A DNA stretch of 64,000 nt. Source: Iris pallida. Lineage: Eukaryota > Streptophyta > Magnoliopsida > Asparagales > Iridaceae. Within the stretch, counting starts at the first letter, position 1. Each line of letters opens with the position of its first letter. Positions 25,479 through 37,389 of the stretch are shown here, one piece after another. The stretch spans positions 34,060,747-34,124,746 of the forward strand of contig JANAVB010029819.1 in NCBI GenBank assembly GCA_029216955.1, written 5' to 3'. A program made the position numbers and the translations under genes. The notes beneath the pieces are model-generated. The model ran no database searches. It was not told where the DNA came from and worked only from the letters and a program-made list of their open reading frames with translations.

Positions 25479-26288
25479 GATAACGTAACCGGAGTAGATC
25501 CTTGTGTATTGATTTGGGGAGGGGGAGTAGAATTGGTTATGTAATCAAATCCTATTGTACAACATTGTATAACTATTGTATATGTCTATTGTACACCCAC
25601 GTACAATGGAGTTACCATTGCATTTTTTTAGACCGTTTACATAACCATATTATACTCTAAATCACAGTAGGCTTAGAGTTCTTATTTATCATATTTAGAT
25701 ATTTCCTGTTATCAAATCTCTACTGTTTTTCATATACTTCTTACTTTCAGCGTTTTATGTACCTTACTCTATTATATGCTTTATATTTCCTAATATGATA
25801 TGAACTGCGTGAGATATTTTGTGCTCGCTCCCGTCCTGACTGGACCTGTTGAAAATTTTACAGAGGATGATGAGGCACCCTGCACCCTTACTTGGAGTTT
25901 GCCTAGTTGACACTCACGATCTGGACCCCAGGGGAGGTTCAGGCAGCTGCTGAGGACGATACCTTGCTTAGTATAGATATTTTAGACTGTTTTCCTTTTA
26001 TGTTTTGTTGTTGTTCTTGATTCAGAGTTTGTATATTGTAGAGATGTTGAGACTTGTATTTCATTTCTGTTATACCTCGGTTGAGGATTCTCTTATCTAT
26101 TTTATCGTGCCATATTCTATCTCTAGATTGTGATTGAGTTGTACCTCTGTGTTGGCCTCCTTATGGAGAGCATTCATATTATGTTAGTTATAGTTCATGA
26201 CCTAGAACAGCGTTCTACCGCCTATACTGCGGCGTAGGCTGGGCGTTGTTACGCTCTCGTACCCTCACAGTGGGTACGGGTCGTGACA

Positions 26289-26528
26289 CATTTTTAGTGG
26301 TGGCCCATGCAGGTCGAGTTTAGGTAGTGGTATTCGAACTAGAGTATCACTACAGCCTGCAGCAGGATTATGATTATTTTTATAGGTACTCAATCACATT
26401 AGGAAAAACTCTTAATCAGATTTCTTTGTCTAAAATTGTTGCTTATTGACTTCCCTTGAATATAAACTGTCCTCCTTTGAATTTTTGCTTCATTCTCAGA
26501 AATTGCTCCTTTTTTTGATCTGTTTTCA
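26289..26528 (+). other. Element A leader with candidate primer site
   Basis: Immediately after the LTR the sequence CATTTTTAGTGGTGGCCCAT appears. The same stretch follows the 5' LTRs of B (32149, one change) and C (40478), and is found antisense in D (about 48274-48300). Its TGGTGGCCCATGCAGG core could pair with a tRNA 3' end reading GGGCCACCA, but I cannot assign the tRNA. A 3' splice-site-like TTCATTCTCAG lies at 26489-26499, just before gag. Confidence 0.5.
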
Positions 26529-26530
26529 TG

Positions 26531-26912
26531 ATGGTTATGAAAACAGGATCTCATCACTTCGGTTCGGGGGATACTATCGAGAGGCTGGCCACCTCTCGTC
26601 CTGTTCATCAGGGCCTCGAGACCGCAGCTCCTGTTGTGCCGACTCAGGTTGGTGTATCTGCTACATTGGAGGTGCACCTCTATCTGTACAGAGATTTTCT
26701 TTCGTCATTTCTGATTTCTCTCAGCAGCGGTGATTCATGCAGCATCAGCAGCAGACCAGGGGAAACCAGCAGGGCGAGCTATCGTCAGGCCAGTCGAGGA
26801 TGCACAGACCGTTGGAGATCTTGCAACAAGTTCTATTTTTCTCAATTCCATTCCCGCAATTGTCTTTTATAATTACCTTGAAATCCGATTCCATCTGTTC
26901 CTTGTTGATTGA
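26531..26912 (+). pseudogene. Element A gag remnant, centre deleted
   Basis: The first about 55 codons (from the ATG at 26531; a second ATG at 26528) align with the start of B's gag: GSHHFGSGD against RSHRLGPGD and ETAAPVVPTQVGVS against GTAAPVMPAGVGIS. The sequence then jumps, in another frame, to GKPAGRAIVRPVEDAQTVGD (about 26757-26818), aligning with the last part of B's gag (SQPGRAFAMTAEDAQAVRD). About 1.2 kb covering capsid and both zinc knuckles is absent. The product would not assemble particles. Confidence 0.85.
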
Positions 26913-27951
26913 TTAATTTTGTCATGTTACTCTTTTGTTGTGTTTGTTTTTTTTTTCTTCTGAGAAAATCATATGGGCTAGGTCGCCTAAATCATGGGAT
27001 CTAGAATCCTCGATAGTTATGTTAGTTGGCATAATGAGGACATGTAGTCAGATTTCAGATGTATTTCTTGGGTATGGGAATTTAAGGTTTTTGCCGTCGC
27101 ATGCGACTATACGAAAATTTTAAATACCATGAACCTAGAGGTACGTACCTTAGTCAAGGATTCTGTGATTATCGTAGCCTTGCTCACTAGCATGATGAAG
27201 ACTCTGGACAACATGATTTTGGACAGACGCATATGATTAGCAGATTGTATCTTGAGAAGGTTTAAAACATCATACCCTTTTTGTTGTTATAAATGACTTA
27301 GGAGTAGGGATATTTAGATTGTAGAGCTTGTTCATAGGTAGTTCCTTCATAGTATATAGATATGGTGACTTGTCGAGTGTCTGTACCCTAGAGGTGATAG
27401 TTAGCATTGGTGCTAGAATAGTAACCCATTGCAGATAATTCCCTGTTATTATGATACCAACCATTTACGTATAGGATGTTAGTATGCCATACAACCTTGA
27501 TAATTATTTATTGTTTTCCTTTACCCTTCCAGTAAGGCACCCAGTAACCAGAGCCTGTCCTTGAGCATAGTTGTAGTTTCACCTAGGACTAAGAGGTCTA
27601 TATATATAGATGATATACTTAGGATATATGTGATGGGTTGTTGTTCTTGAGCATATATATATATGTGGTATTTGGGATTGGTGTGCTTAGCTTGTGGGTA
27701 ATTAGTTATGGGTGACTTGATAGGATTTGGAAGTTAAGAGCTAGTCTATTATAGAGTTTTCTTTGCTAATCCCTAGTTGCCAACACTAGGTAGCTAGCAT
27801 AGGTAAAAGTCTTAAGAAGTTGACCAGCTGATGACCAAGTACTAGGATGTTGAGGAAATTGACTAGTGATTGACCCTTGTCTATGTTCGGCCTAGAAAAG
27901 GGTGCGATCATCTTAATTTCGAGGACGAAATTTTTATAAGGTGGGTAGGAT
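26913..27951 (+). mobile_element. Element A 3' internal region
   Basis: Non-coding. It aligns by eye with the region after gag in B (about 33880-34280): shared 'atgggctaggtcgcct', 'gggaatttaaggttt' and 'ttttggacagacgcatatga' blocks. A extends further, with unmatched sequence at about 27250-27900. It ends with TTCGAGGACGAAATTTTTAT and AAGGTGGGTAGGA just before the 3' LTR. Confidence 0.8.
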
Positions 27952-30103
27952 TGTAACACCCAGTTTTCCAGATAAGGGTAATTTTGAAATTTTATAATTA
28001 TAATTATTATTTAATGATATTTATTTCATATTATGATTTTTAGTGATTTTTAAATTATTTTAAACTATTTAAATTTATGACTTGTGGTTTTGACGTTTTG
28101 CTAGTAAAACCCTAGAGACTGTTTGACCTAGAGCCTAACCATGTGATTATAATATTTTAATGTCATTTTTGGCCTAAGGATATTTTTGCATTTGACCTCT
28201 TTGAATTATTTTGATATCATTTTATTATTTATGATATTGTTTTGGGGTTATTTGAGTCGGGTTCGAATTTCAACTCAATCCGACTTGAAACGGAGACCCG
28301 GGGTTAGTTTGACTCTAGTGGGACCCACACACTAGTTAGGCATGGCTCACATGATATTAAATTAAGTCCACATGATAGAAATATTTTAGTTAGAGGTTAG
28401 ACTAATTATTATGGATAAGGTTAGTGTGATTAGAGACTTTAGAATGACTAATTTAGCCCCAACCAATTAGCCCTTTCCTAATACTCATAGAATAGGTTAG
28501 TTGGGGCATTTTGGATCTTACCATAATAGGACAAATAGCCCCATATGGCCAGCCACTTTGGGAGAGGATAGGCTCAAGTTCATTTCATTATTCTCATCCA
28601 CACTCTCTCTCTTGTTCTTCCCCAAATTCCTAGAGAGCAATCCCTAGCAATTTCTCTACCAAATCCTTCCATTTTGCCACCAAATCTTTTTCTTTCCTTC
28701 TCCATTCTAACCAAGGAGGAAGCTACCCATGTTTGGGAGGATTCGGAGCTCGTTCGTGTCCTTTTGGAATCTCTACGTGTCGGTGTCGCTACGGAAAGGC
28801 TTTTCTTCGATTCGATCTACCGGGAGGTATAAATCCCTTCTCCTTTTCATTTCCTAATGCATATAGGTCTATTTTGAACCCATAGGAATGACCTCCATGA
28901 TTGCATCTCCATTTGTGTCCATTTTGTGTCTATTTGGAGGTCATAGGAGTGTCCTTTGTGTTGTAGTTGTATTCATGTGGGAAAATTCCAAATTTGGACA
29001 CACTATGTGTTGTTGTTATGTTTGAATGAATTATTACATGTTTAATCTCATATTTTTGTATTGGATAGTATCTCATATATATATATTAGTGTAGAGAGTG
29101 AGTTTTTGATATATTATGTTATATACTTGTGTTCTTTTGTCTCAAACTACCCAAATCCGTCATGATTTTTATCCACGTTTTTAATTTCAGCCCTAACTTA
29201 GAAATGTCATAACTTCTATCTCAAATCTCGGTTTTATCTTCCGTTTTTTTTAAAAGAAGCGTATTGAAGTTAGCTTTCCAAAAACATGTATTAATAGGCC
29301 TAATTCTTTCTGTAACTTTCTGGAGAATTATTTGAGTGTCAGTTGTACGAAAGACAAACGCGTTCTCGGTGTTTTCGCGATTTCGGGAGTTTCCGAAAAC
29401 GAAAACGCGATCCGTTTGAAGTTTCGGAAACTAACACATAGATCTATAACATACTTTATTCCTAGATTTTATTCATGCTGAGATGGTACAGTTTTTATTA
29501 TTAGTAGGAGTTACTATTCGGCATATGCATTTTGTGCACCCTTGTGTGTAATATAATGTTCTATTTGATTTTAACCCATGTTAATATATATACATTATGT
29601 AATTAAATAGAGAATGCAAGCATGAGTAAATGTTTAAATAAATGATGTATGAGGTGTAAGTATCCTATCTAATATAAGCATGTATAAGTATGGCTTGTAA
29701 TGAATATGTAGGTTCCATAGTATGTAATATATGGTGCATATAGTGGTACAAGAGAATAAATAAATGATGAATGAATGCAAGCATGAATGTAATGTAATAA
29801 TAGATGTAATATATGTAGCCTTGTTAGGAATAAAACTAGAATTTAGTTTTGTTTCACTAAATAAGAGATACATGAGAACTCATATATGTGAATATTAACT
29901 TCATATTGACACTTTGCTACACAACTGTCATGCCTCACTATCACTCCACACACAATGCACACTACACTATATAACCCTCACACCCTCACTCATTGACACT
30001 CTCACTCACACATTACCTAACACTCATTCCATGATAACACACACATGTTCTTGTGCACTTTCATGACACACACACACACACCCATGAACACATATACATG
30101 CTC

Positions 30104-30201
<98 letters not shown>

Positions 30202-31892
30202 TATACATGGTTAAATGTGTTAATGTGGTAAATAGAGTTTTCCTATAGTTATATATACATATATGTGATATAGGGCCTAGTGTTGAATTCTCTTTTCATG
30301 TACACCTCCATGTTCACACACACACAGCTTTACATGTTAGCTTCCTTTCTCTTATGTATAATATTTAATGTGATGGCTTGTGTTTGGCTTGTATAGCCTT
30401 GTGATTGGTGTGTGATTGCTAGACTAGGCTTGGTTAGGCCAAGTGAGACTTATTAGACTTGTTGGGCTAGGATTTGACCTAGTTGACCTAGTTTGACTAG
30501 TCTAGTTGACTGGAGTTGACCAAGTGTTGACTTTAGTCTAGTTTGACCTAGACAGCATGCAGATGCATTGTAGATTATATTTATCATTTCCTGTGTACAT
30601 CTTGACTTGTGTTGCTCTAACTAGGAGTCAGGTACCTCATCTCGGACAGTACATTTACTTCAGACATTCAGATACGAGGCGAGTACATTCTCTGACCGTT
30701 TCATACTTGTCTGGATTTATATTCTTGCTCTAGATTACTGTACTTGATGCTGACACGATCATTATCACGGATTTGTACTATACGGATCTTCTTCTGAGAT
30801 GTTATCTCCTTGTATTCACTAAATACATATTGTGATGTGCGTTTCACTTACATATTGTATTTATTGAATACCCATATCCTTGTATACTCCTTGTGTATAT
30901 TGTACTCTCAGTATCACATGAGTCCCAGGGATAGACCATTGTACAACTATTGTATAACATTGTACATCTATTGTATAATATTGTACATCCATTGTATAAC
31001 ATTGTACATCCATTGTATAACATTGTACATCTATTGTATAATATTATACATCTATTGTATAACATTGTACACTATTGTGCAAGATAACGTAACCGAAGTA
31101 GATCCTTGTGTATTGATTTGGGGAGGGAGAGTAGAATTGGTTATGTAATCAAATCCTATTGTACAACATTGTATAACTATTGTATATGTCTATTGTACAC
31201 CCACGTACAATGGAGTTACCATTGCATTTTTCTAGACCGTTTACATAACCATATTATACTCTAAATCACAGTAGGCTTAGAGTTCTTATTCATCATATTT
31301 AGATATTTCCTGTTATCAAATCTCTACTGTTTTTCATATACTTCTTACTTTCAGCGTTTTATGTACCTTACTCTATTATATGCTTTATATTTCCTAACAT
31401 GATATGAACTGCATGAGATGTTTTGTGCTCGCTCCCGTCCTGACTGGACCTGTTAAAAATTTTATAGAGGATGATGAGGCACCCTGCACCCTTACTTGGA
31501 GTTTGCATAGTTGACACTCGCGACCTGGACCCCAGGGGAGGTTCAGGCAGCTGCTGAGGACGATACCTTGCTTAGTATAGATAGTTTAGACTGTTTTCCT
31601 TTTATGTTTAGTTGTTGTTCTTGATTCAGAGTTTGTATATTGTAGAGATATTGAGACTTGTATTTCATTTTTGTTGTACCTCGGTTGAGGATTCTCTTAT
31701 CTATTTTATCGTGCCATATTCTATCTCTAGATTGTGATTGAGTTGTACCTCTGTGTTGGCCTCCTTATGGAGAGCATTCATATTATGTTAGTTATAGTTC
31801 ATGACCTAGAACAGCGTTCTACCGCCGATACTGCGGCGTAGGCTGGGCGTTGTTACGCTCTCGTACCCTCACAGTGGGTGCGGGTCGTGACA
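27952..31892 (+). repeat. Element A 3' LTR (3,941 bp)
   Basis: Near-copy of 22412-26288. It differs by substitutions, a much longer TA run (30124-30198) and roughly one more 21-bp repeat unit (30939-31076). The terminal hairpin at 31820-31840 is intact. Confidence 0.94.
30124..30198. repeat. (TA)n microsatellite, A 3' LTR
   Basis: About 37 TA units after a CT run. The matching place in the 5' LTR (about 24596-24615) has only about ten, so the tract changed length after insertion. Confidence 0.93.
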
Positions 31893-31897
31893 TAGAC

Positions 31898-32148
31898 TCT
31901 TTCTCTCTGATTGTATCATGTGGATCTTTTTATTCCAGTATCTATCTATCTTTTATTTTCATCATTCTGCCTTAGATGTGATTGAGACCGTATATTATTA
32001 TGTCACCTCCATTCGGAGTGTATGTACTGTACAGGTACCTTTATATTGTTAGATGATTGACCTAGGACAGCGTTCTACCGCCGACACTGCGGCGTAGGCT
32101 GGACGTTGTTACGTTCTCGTACCCTCACAGTGGGTGTGGGTCATGACA
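31898..32148 (+). repeat. Element B 5' LTR, last part
   Basis: Continuation of B's LTR after A. It matches 47941-48193 and ends GGGTCATGACA. The terminal hairpin is at 32076-32096. Confidence 0.92.
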
Positions 32149-32384
32149 CGTTTTTAGTGGTTGCCCATGCAGGTCGAGTTTATGTAGTGGTATTCGAACT
32201 AGAGTATCACTACAGCCTGCAGTAGGATTAGGATATTTTTGAAGGTACTCAATCACATTAGGAAAAACTCTTATCTAATTCATGCCATCTCAGTTCTTGC
32301 TGATATTGTTCTCCTTGAATATAACTGTCCTCCTTTGCTATTTCGACTCATTCTCAGCAATTATTTCTTTGATCTGTCTCCAAG
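32149..32384 (+). other. Element B leader
   Basis: It starts with the conserved TTTTTAGTGGT block (candidate primer site). It then has 'ggtattcgaactagagtatc', shared with A. It ends with an ATTCTCAG splice-acceptor-like site at 32351-32358 and the gag start at 32385. No coding sequence. Confidence 0.55.
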
Positions 32385-33884
32385 ATGGTTGAGACGAGAT
32401 CTCATCGCCTCGGACCGGGGGACGCTGCAGAGGGGTCTGCCACCTCTCGCCCTCAGCAGCAGCAGTCAGCTCTCGGTACCGCAGCCCCAGTCATGCCAGC
32501 TGGGGTAGGTATTTCAGATGCGGTCGGAGGAGCCCTTCCACCAGCAGCAGAGGGTATGCCTTCACCAGTTCAGAGGCAGGACCCAGTCATTCCAGAAGTA
32601 CCGTTCCAGCAGCCGCCGCCTACAGGAAATGTGGACGCAGCTCAGATGTTCGCGTATTTGCAGCAGTTCTTGGACCGACAGCAGGCTCGACAGGACAGAG
32701 GCATGGAGTTGGCCATCACGACAGCCGCAGCTCGACCAGTGGTTCAGCAGCCGAAGACACCGGGGATCGAGCAGTTTCAAAAGATGAGCCCCAGAGACTT
32801 TTTGGGGACAGAGGGGATCATATATGCCGATGAGTGGATCGAGCACATAGAGGAGATCTTCCGCTTGGCCAGGATTCCAGCAGATCTTCAGATCAAGGCC
32901 GCAGCTAGCCGGATGCACGATCTTGCTCGCACCTGGTATCAGTCGGACCCCAGGGTGGGGGTAGCCGGACAGACTTGGGAGGAGTTCAAGGGCTTCTTCA
33001 AAAAGAAGTTCTTCCCAGATTCAGCAGTCAGAGCCTTGGAGACGCAGTTTGAGAGCTTGGTCCAGGGAAGCCTCTCAGTAGAGGAGTATGCGGGAGAGTT
33101 TGGCCGTCTCGACAGGTTTGTTGAGGGGTTGAGCGAGACGACGAAGGCCCAGAGGTTCCGGAAGGGTCTGGTCAAGGAGGTCAAGTCCTTGACCAAGGGT
33201 AACAGGGATGCCACATTCGAAGAGATTCTGACGGGAGCCTTATTGGCGGAGGATAATCTTGAGCTTAGGCTCAAGAGGGGGCGAGACCCAGTTGGGGGCA
33301 GCAGCAGCAGAGGACCGGCCAAGAGGCTGCACGTTCAGCATCAGTTTCAGCAGCAGTATCAGCAGCCGATGCCAGACATACAGTTTCAGCAGCAGTACCA
33401 GCAGCCGAGGGCTCAAATACATCAGCTACAGCAGAGGCCTGTTCAGTATCAGGGTCAGGGACAGGTGCAGTATCAGCAGGACACCGTGTGCAACTTCTGC
33501 AAGAAGCCAGGCCATTGGTGGAACGATTGCAGGAAGAGACTGGGTATGTGTTTACTTTGCGGGTCAGTAGAGCATCAGTGTAGAGAGTGTCCCCAGAACC
33601 CGACACCGTTGGCTCAGATAGCACCAGGTGCTAGGGCTCCGGCAGGGCAGCAGAGGGGACCACCATTGCAGACTCAGCAGGAGAGGTTCGTACAGCATCA
33701 GCAGCAGGCCAAGGGAAGCCAGCCAGGGCGAGCTTTCGCCATGACAGCCGAGGATGCTCAGGCCGTTAGAGATCTAGTTGCAGGTTCCGTTCTTGATTCA
33801 AATTCTACAATTACTGCCTTGAACTTCGATTCTCTCTGTTCCTCGTTGGTTGATCAATTCTGTCTTATTGTTTTTGTGTTATGA
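32385..33884 (+). CDS. gag: Element B gag polyprotein (intact, 499 aa)
   Basis: Ty3/Gypsy-type Gag, the structural protein that forms the particle and packages element RNA. An N-terminal Pro/Gln-rich stretch (residues 1-135) precedes a capsid domain of the Retrotrans_gag type (about 140-310; landmarks ADEWIEHIEEIF, ARTWYQ, WEEFKGFFKKKFFP, EYAGEFGRLDRF). A Gln-rich linker follows, then two CCHC zinc knuckles at about 368-400 (CNFCKKPGHWWNDC and CLLCGSVEHQCREC, both with all four ligands). The start is the ATG that matches A's gag start. After AMTAEDAQAVRDLVAGSVL, where protease would normally follow, the frame runs into about 30 unrelated residues and stops. No protease, RT or integrase follows. 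The frame is unbroken although the LTRs differ by about 2%, which is compatible with recent function in trans. Confidence 0.92.
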   Translation: MVETRSHRLGPGDAAEGSATSRPQQQQSALGTAAPVMPAGVGISDAVGGALPPAAEGMPSPVQRQDPVIPEVPFQQPPPTGNVDAAQMFAYLQQFLDRQQARQDRGMELAITTAAARPVVQQPKTPGIEQFQKMSPRDFLGTEGIIYADEWIEHIEEIFRLARIPADLQIKAAASRMHDLARTWYQSDPRVGVAGQTWEEFKGFFKKKFFPDSAVRALETQFESLVQGSLSVEEYAGEFGRLDRFVEGLSETTKAQRFRKGLVKEVKSLTKGNRDATFEEILTGALLAEDNLELRLKRGRDPVGGSSSRGPAKRLHVQHQFQQQYQQPMPDIQFQQQYQQPRAQIHQLQQRPVQYQGQGQVQYQQDTVCNFCKKPGHWWNDCRKRLGMCLLCGSVEHQCRECPQNPTPLAQIAPGARAPAGQQRGPPLQTQQERFVQHQQQAKGSQPGRAFAMTAEDAQAVRDLVAGSVLDSNSTITALNFDSLCSSLVDQFCLIVFVL

Positions 33885-34280
33885 TTTAATTTTCTTCTGA
33901 GATAAGTCGTATGGGCTAGGTCGCCTCGATTATGAGATTTTAGGATCATCTAGGGTCATGCTAGCAGGCATAGTGAAGACATATAGTCAGACTATGGACG
34001 TATTTCTCGGGTGTGGGAATTTAAGGTTTTCGCTGCCAAGTGTGCGGCAATGCGAAAATTTTAAATACCATAGTTCTAGAGGTATGTACCATAGTTGAGG
34101 ACTCTATGATTATCGTAGCCTTGCTCACTGGCATGACAAAGATTCTGAGTATCATAGTTTTGGACAGACGCATATGATTATCTGACGGTATGTTTGAGAC
34201 TCTGATTGTGGGGTGTTTGACCTAGAAGGACTACTGCCATTTTAATTTCGAGGACGAAATTTTTCTAAGGTGGGTAGGAT
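33885..34280 (+). mobile_element. Element B 3' internal region
   Basis: Non-coding tail shared with A. It ends with TTCGAGGACGAAATTTTTCT and AAGGTGGGTAGGA before the 3' LTR; this is the polypurine-like tract expected to prime plus-strand DNA synthesis. Confidence 0.85.
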
Positions 34281-37200
34281 TGTAACACCCAGTTTTTCAG
34301 AAGAGGGTAATTTTGAAATTTTGTAATTATAATTATTATTTAATGGTATTTATTTCATGTTATGATTTTTAGTGATATTTAATTATTTTTAAACTATTTA
34401 AATTCATGACTTATGATTTGGTGTCTTGCTAGTGTTTATTTCCAGACTGAGGGGTATTTTAGTCATTTTTTGTAATTTTAAGAATTATTTGGGATTATTA
34501 ATTATTATTTAAATTTATTAGAATTTATTGAATTTATGAGAATTTTTAGGAATTGTTTGAGATAGTTTGAACTAGGTTGACTTTTGACTAGTGTTGACTT
34601 TGTAGACCTACCTAGAAGTTAACCCTAGTTAGTGGGTCATGGTTAGGTCAAGTGACTCTAGTCTAACCTAGCCTAGCACTTGGTTTAAGTCATTTTAGCA
34701 ATAGGATTAGGAAGTCACAAGTCATGACTTATGGTTTTAGAACCTTGATTAAGTTTAATCCTCATTAGATTTGTAACTTGGCCCAAGGCCCAATAGTTTG
34801 ACAAAACCCTAACCCTAAGCCTTAGTGGCCAGCCACACCCCTCTACCTAGGGATTCCCACCATATAAAACCCCTCCCAAATCTAGGGTTGCCTCTTTTCT
34901 TTAGGAAGAGCCATATTTTCAAGGAGGTGAGTTATTATCTAAATAAATTCATCATAAATCCATTATAGGTCCTAAAATCCCCAAATTAGTTGCATTAGTT
35001 TCTAATACTGTTCTTCTTGTTGTTATGGGTGATTTGGTTCAGTTTGGAGTTGATTAGAATTGATTGGGATACCAAGCAAGGAGCTACAAGGAGACCCTTC
35101 CATTAAAAGTTCAACAAGAGGTAATCTCTTCAAATCTCCATAGATTTTCATTTAGTCTTCATGTATAGGAATCTCTAAGAGTCCCCCTAAGGTCTGGATA
35201 GGTTTCGTGTCCAGTGTCGGATGATTCGTGTCCATTCTGGACACATATCAGAACACTGGACATGGTGTTCGACAGAATGCCACAAAGGGCATGTCGATCC
35301 ATTTTGCCTATTATTTTTTAATAGAAAATAGGTTTCTGATCTAGCTTAGGGTTCCCTATCTTTGTGTCCTGGTTTTCGTGTCATCCTGTGTCATTTTGTT
35401 GATGTGGACACGCGCGCGCACACGGTCGTGCGCTGCTACAGGGATCCCCTGCTACTCGGGGGCAAGAACTCCCTGGACACGACACTTGGACACGAAATAT
35501 TTGACACACACGTTGGGGCAGTGTCTGTCACGACACTCCCCAAGTGGCACGACCTCTCGTGTCGTATCGGGGGTGCACGAGACACCGCACAGGTTTTACA
35601 CACAGTCTGTGTATTCGTGTATGTGGGTTCTGATACGCGTGTCTAACTTGGACACGCGGACACGAGGACCCAGGGCAGGTAGACCTAGACCTAGCCCTAG
35701 TGTGGGGGTACCCAGGTGCACGAGCACGTGGCCTACCACGTGCTGTGTCGTGTGCACGACACGCGTGCACACACGCACGAGGCAGTGCCTTGCCAAGCCT
35801 GTGATTCACACAGATTGGTGTCCTGTTGCCTGGACACGTTTGTGTCCATCTTGTTGGACACAAATGAGTTGTAGGACACCTATGTGATGTATATGCATGT
35901 TACCAACTCTTTATTTTTGTGTTTGAATGGAATTTTATTCGGAAATTGCCAATTACAAAATCTGGAATATTAAGTATCAGTCCTGTGTTCCAGTTTTTAA
36001 TATTGAGTTTTGATTGAGTAATTAACCTGCAAATTATTGTTAAATTCATATTTTTTTAGATCAAAACTATTCTCCTACATGTTATCTACCTATAGTTCCA
36101 TTTTTGTGCTGATTAGTGAGAGATTGGTTTGAATTAATAGGCTTGGTTGTGCCTTGAGTAAGTTCAGTACACTGATGTGTTAACCCCCCTTAAATCTGAA
36201 TTGGAGTATGAGAGTAAACTGAGTTTTAGTTTCAGTTCATAGTAACCTGGGAATAAACTGATATATTATACGTGATCTCATTTTCTATATGGTGTGTTAA
36301 CTTAAGGTAAAACTGAGAGTTGTTGGGCATGAATTGATTTCCTCTTCCTTTTCTTCCAAACTAAACTGATGTGTAACCTTATTGTAAAAACTGAGATTAG
36401 TCCAGTTTTGTATAACCTGTGAATGGGTTGTTAATGCATAGTGAACTATTTCTTTCTCCTGGGTTTTAAAGGATTAGTTAAATCTAAGTTTTGATATAGA
36501 CTGTATGGGCATGTATACATGAAGTATTGAATTTGCCTTTCCATCTTAAATCATTCACTGTTTTCCTGTGTTTGCCTCTTGCACTGTTCTTATTTACCTT
36601 TCACTTCACTGGTTGTTTTCTGAATTTGTGAAATCCCTGCCTACACACACACACACATTTTCTCTTTATGTTGTACTGCCTGCACAGTGTACACACATAC
36701 ACACTCTTGACATACTGTTTTCCTGTGAGTCATATCACACACACCCTTCTCTCCTAATCCCTGTTTACATGCTGCCCTTCACTTCACTGTTTAGTATTTT
36801 CCTGAGCACACAAGTGCACACACATCACTTTGTAAACAGTTCATTGACACACATTTCTCTATTTCCACACACACACACTCTTAATTGTCTACACACACAC
36901 ACATGCTTTTTCCCTATATTCACATGTTTATGCATCCTAGATATAAATGCCTATGGTGGTGTGAAATGCTTTATGTCTATATGAATATACCTATAGTGTT
37001 TAGCCTAGGTATACTTAGTGTTAGTTCAATATATTGTATCTATATGGTGTGTGTTGTCTAGAATAGATTGGCTAGACCTAGATAGTTGAGTTTAGACTTG
37101 ATTAGACTAGATTGACCTAGTTTGACTCCTAGGGTTGACCAAAGTTGACCAAGAGTTGACTTTGGCCAAGATTGACTTAGAATCATGTAGAATACATAGT

Positions 37201-37389
37201 AGGACTCCATTTTACTATTCTGGACCTGTTGTGACTTGTGCTGTTCTATAGGAGACAGACACCACTCCTCGGACAGTATATTCTCTTCAGACACTCAGGA
37301 CATCAGGCGAGTACATTCTCTGACCGTTTCATACTTGTATGGATTTACATTCTTGCTCTAGATTATTGTACTTGATGCTGACACGACTG
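34281..37389 (+). repeat. Element B 3' LTR, first part
   Basis: It matches 18451-21558 with scattered substitutions. It is interrupted by C; the five bases before C, GACTG (37385-37389), are C's target duplication. It carries the TATA-like box at 34863-34868, the G-box palindrome at 35723-35744 and the W-box cluster at about 37110-37180. Confidence 0.92.

Larger units (their letters stand above)
22412..26288 (+). repeat. Element A 5' LTR (3,877 bp)
   Basis: TGTAACACCC to GGGTCGTGACA. It contains a CT/TA microsatellite at about 24575-24615, a W-box cluster at about 24890-24966 (seven TTGACY) and a 21-bp repeat array at about 25356-25478. The terminal hairpin has one arm base changed (GCCT) at about 26216-26236. 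It has no protein domain. Confidence 0.94.
22412..31892 (+). mobile_element. Element A, non-autonomous LTR element in B's LTR
   Basis: LTRs at 22412-26288 (3,877 bp) and 27952-31892 (3,941 bp) flank 1,663 bp of internal DNA, with TAGAC on both sides. The empty target site is visible in B's other LTR, so the insertion is certain. LTR divergence by eye is about 2% over the first 600 bases. The length difference comes largely from a TA run expanded in the 3' LTR. The internal region carries only the two ends of a gag related to that of B, then the same 3' region as B. A is a deletion derivative of the B-type gag-only family. Confidence 0.95.
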
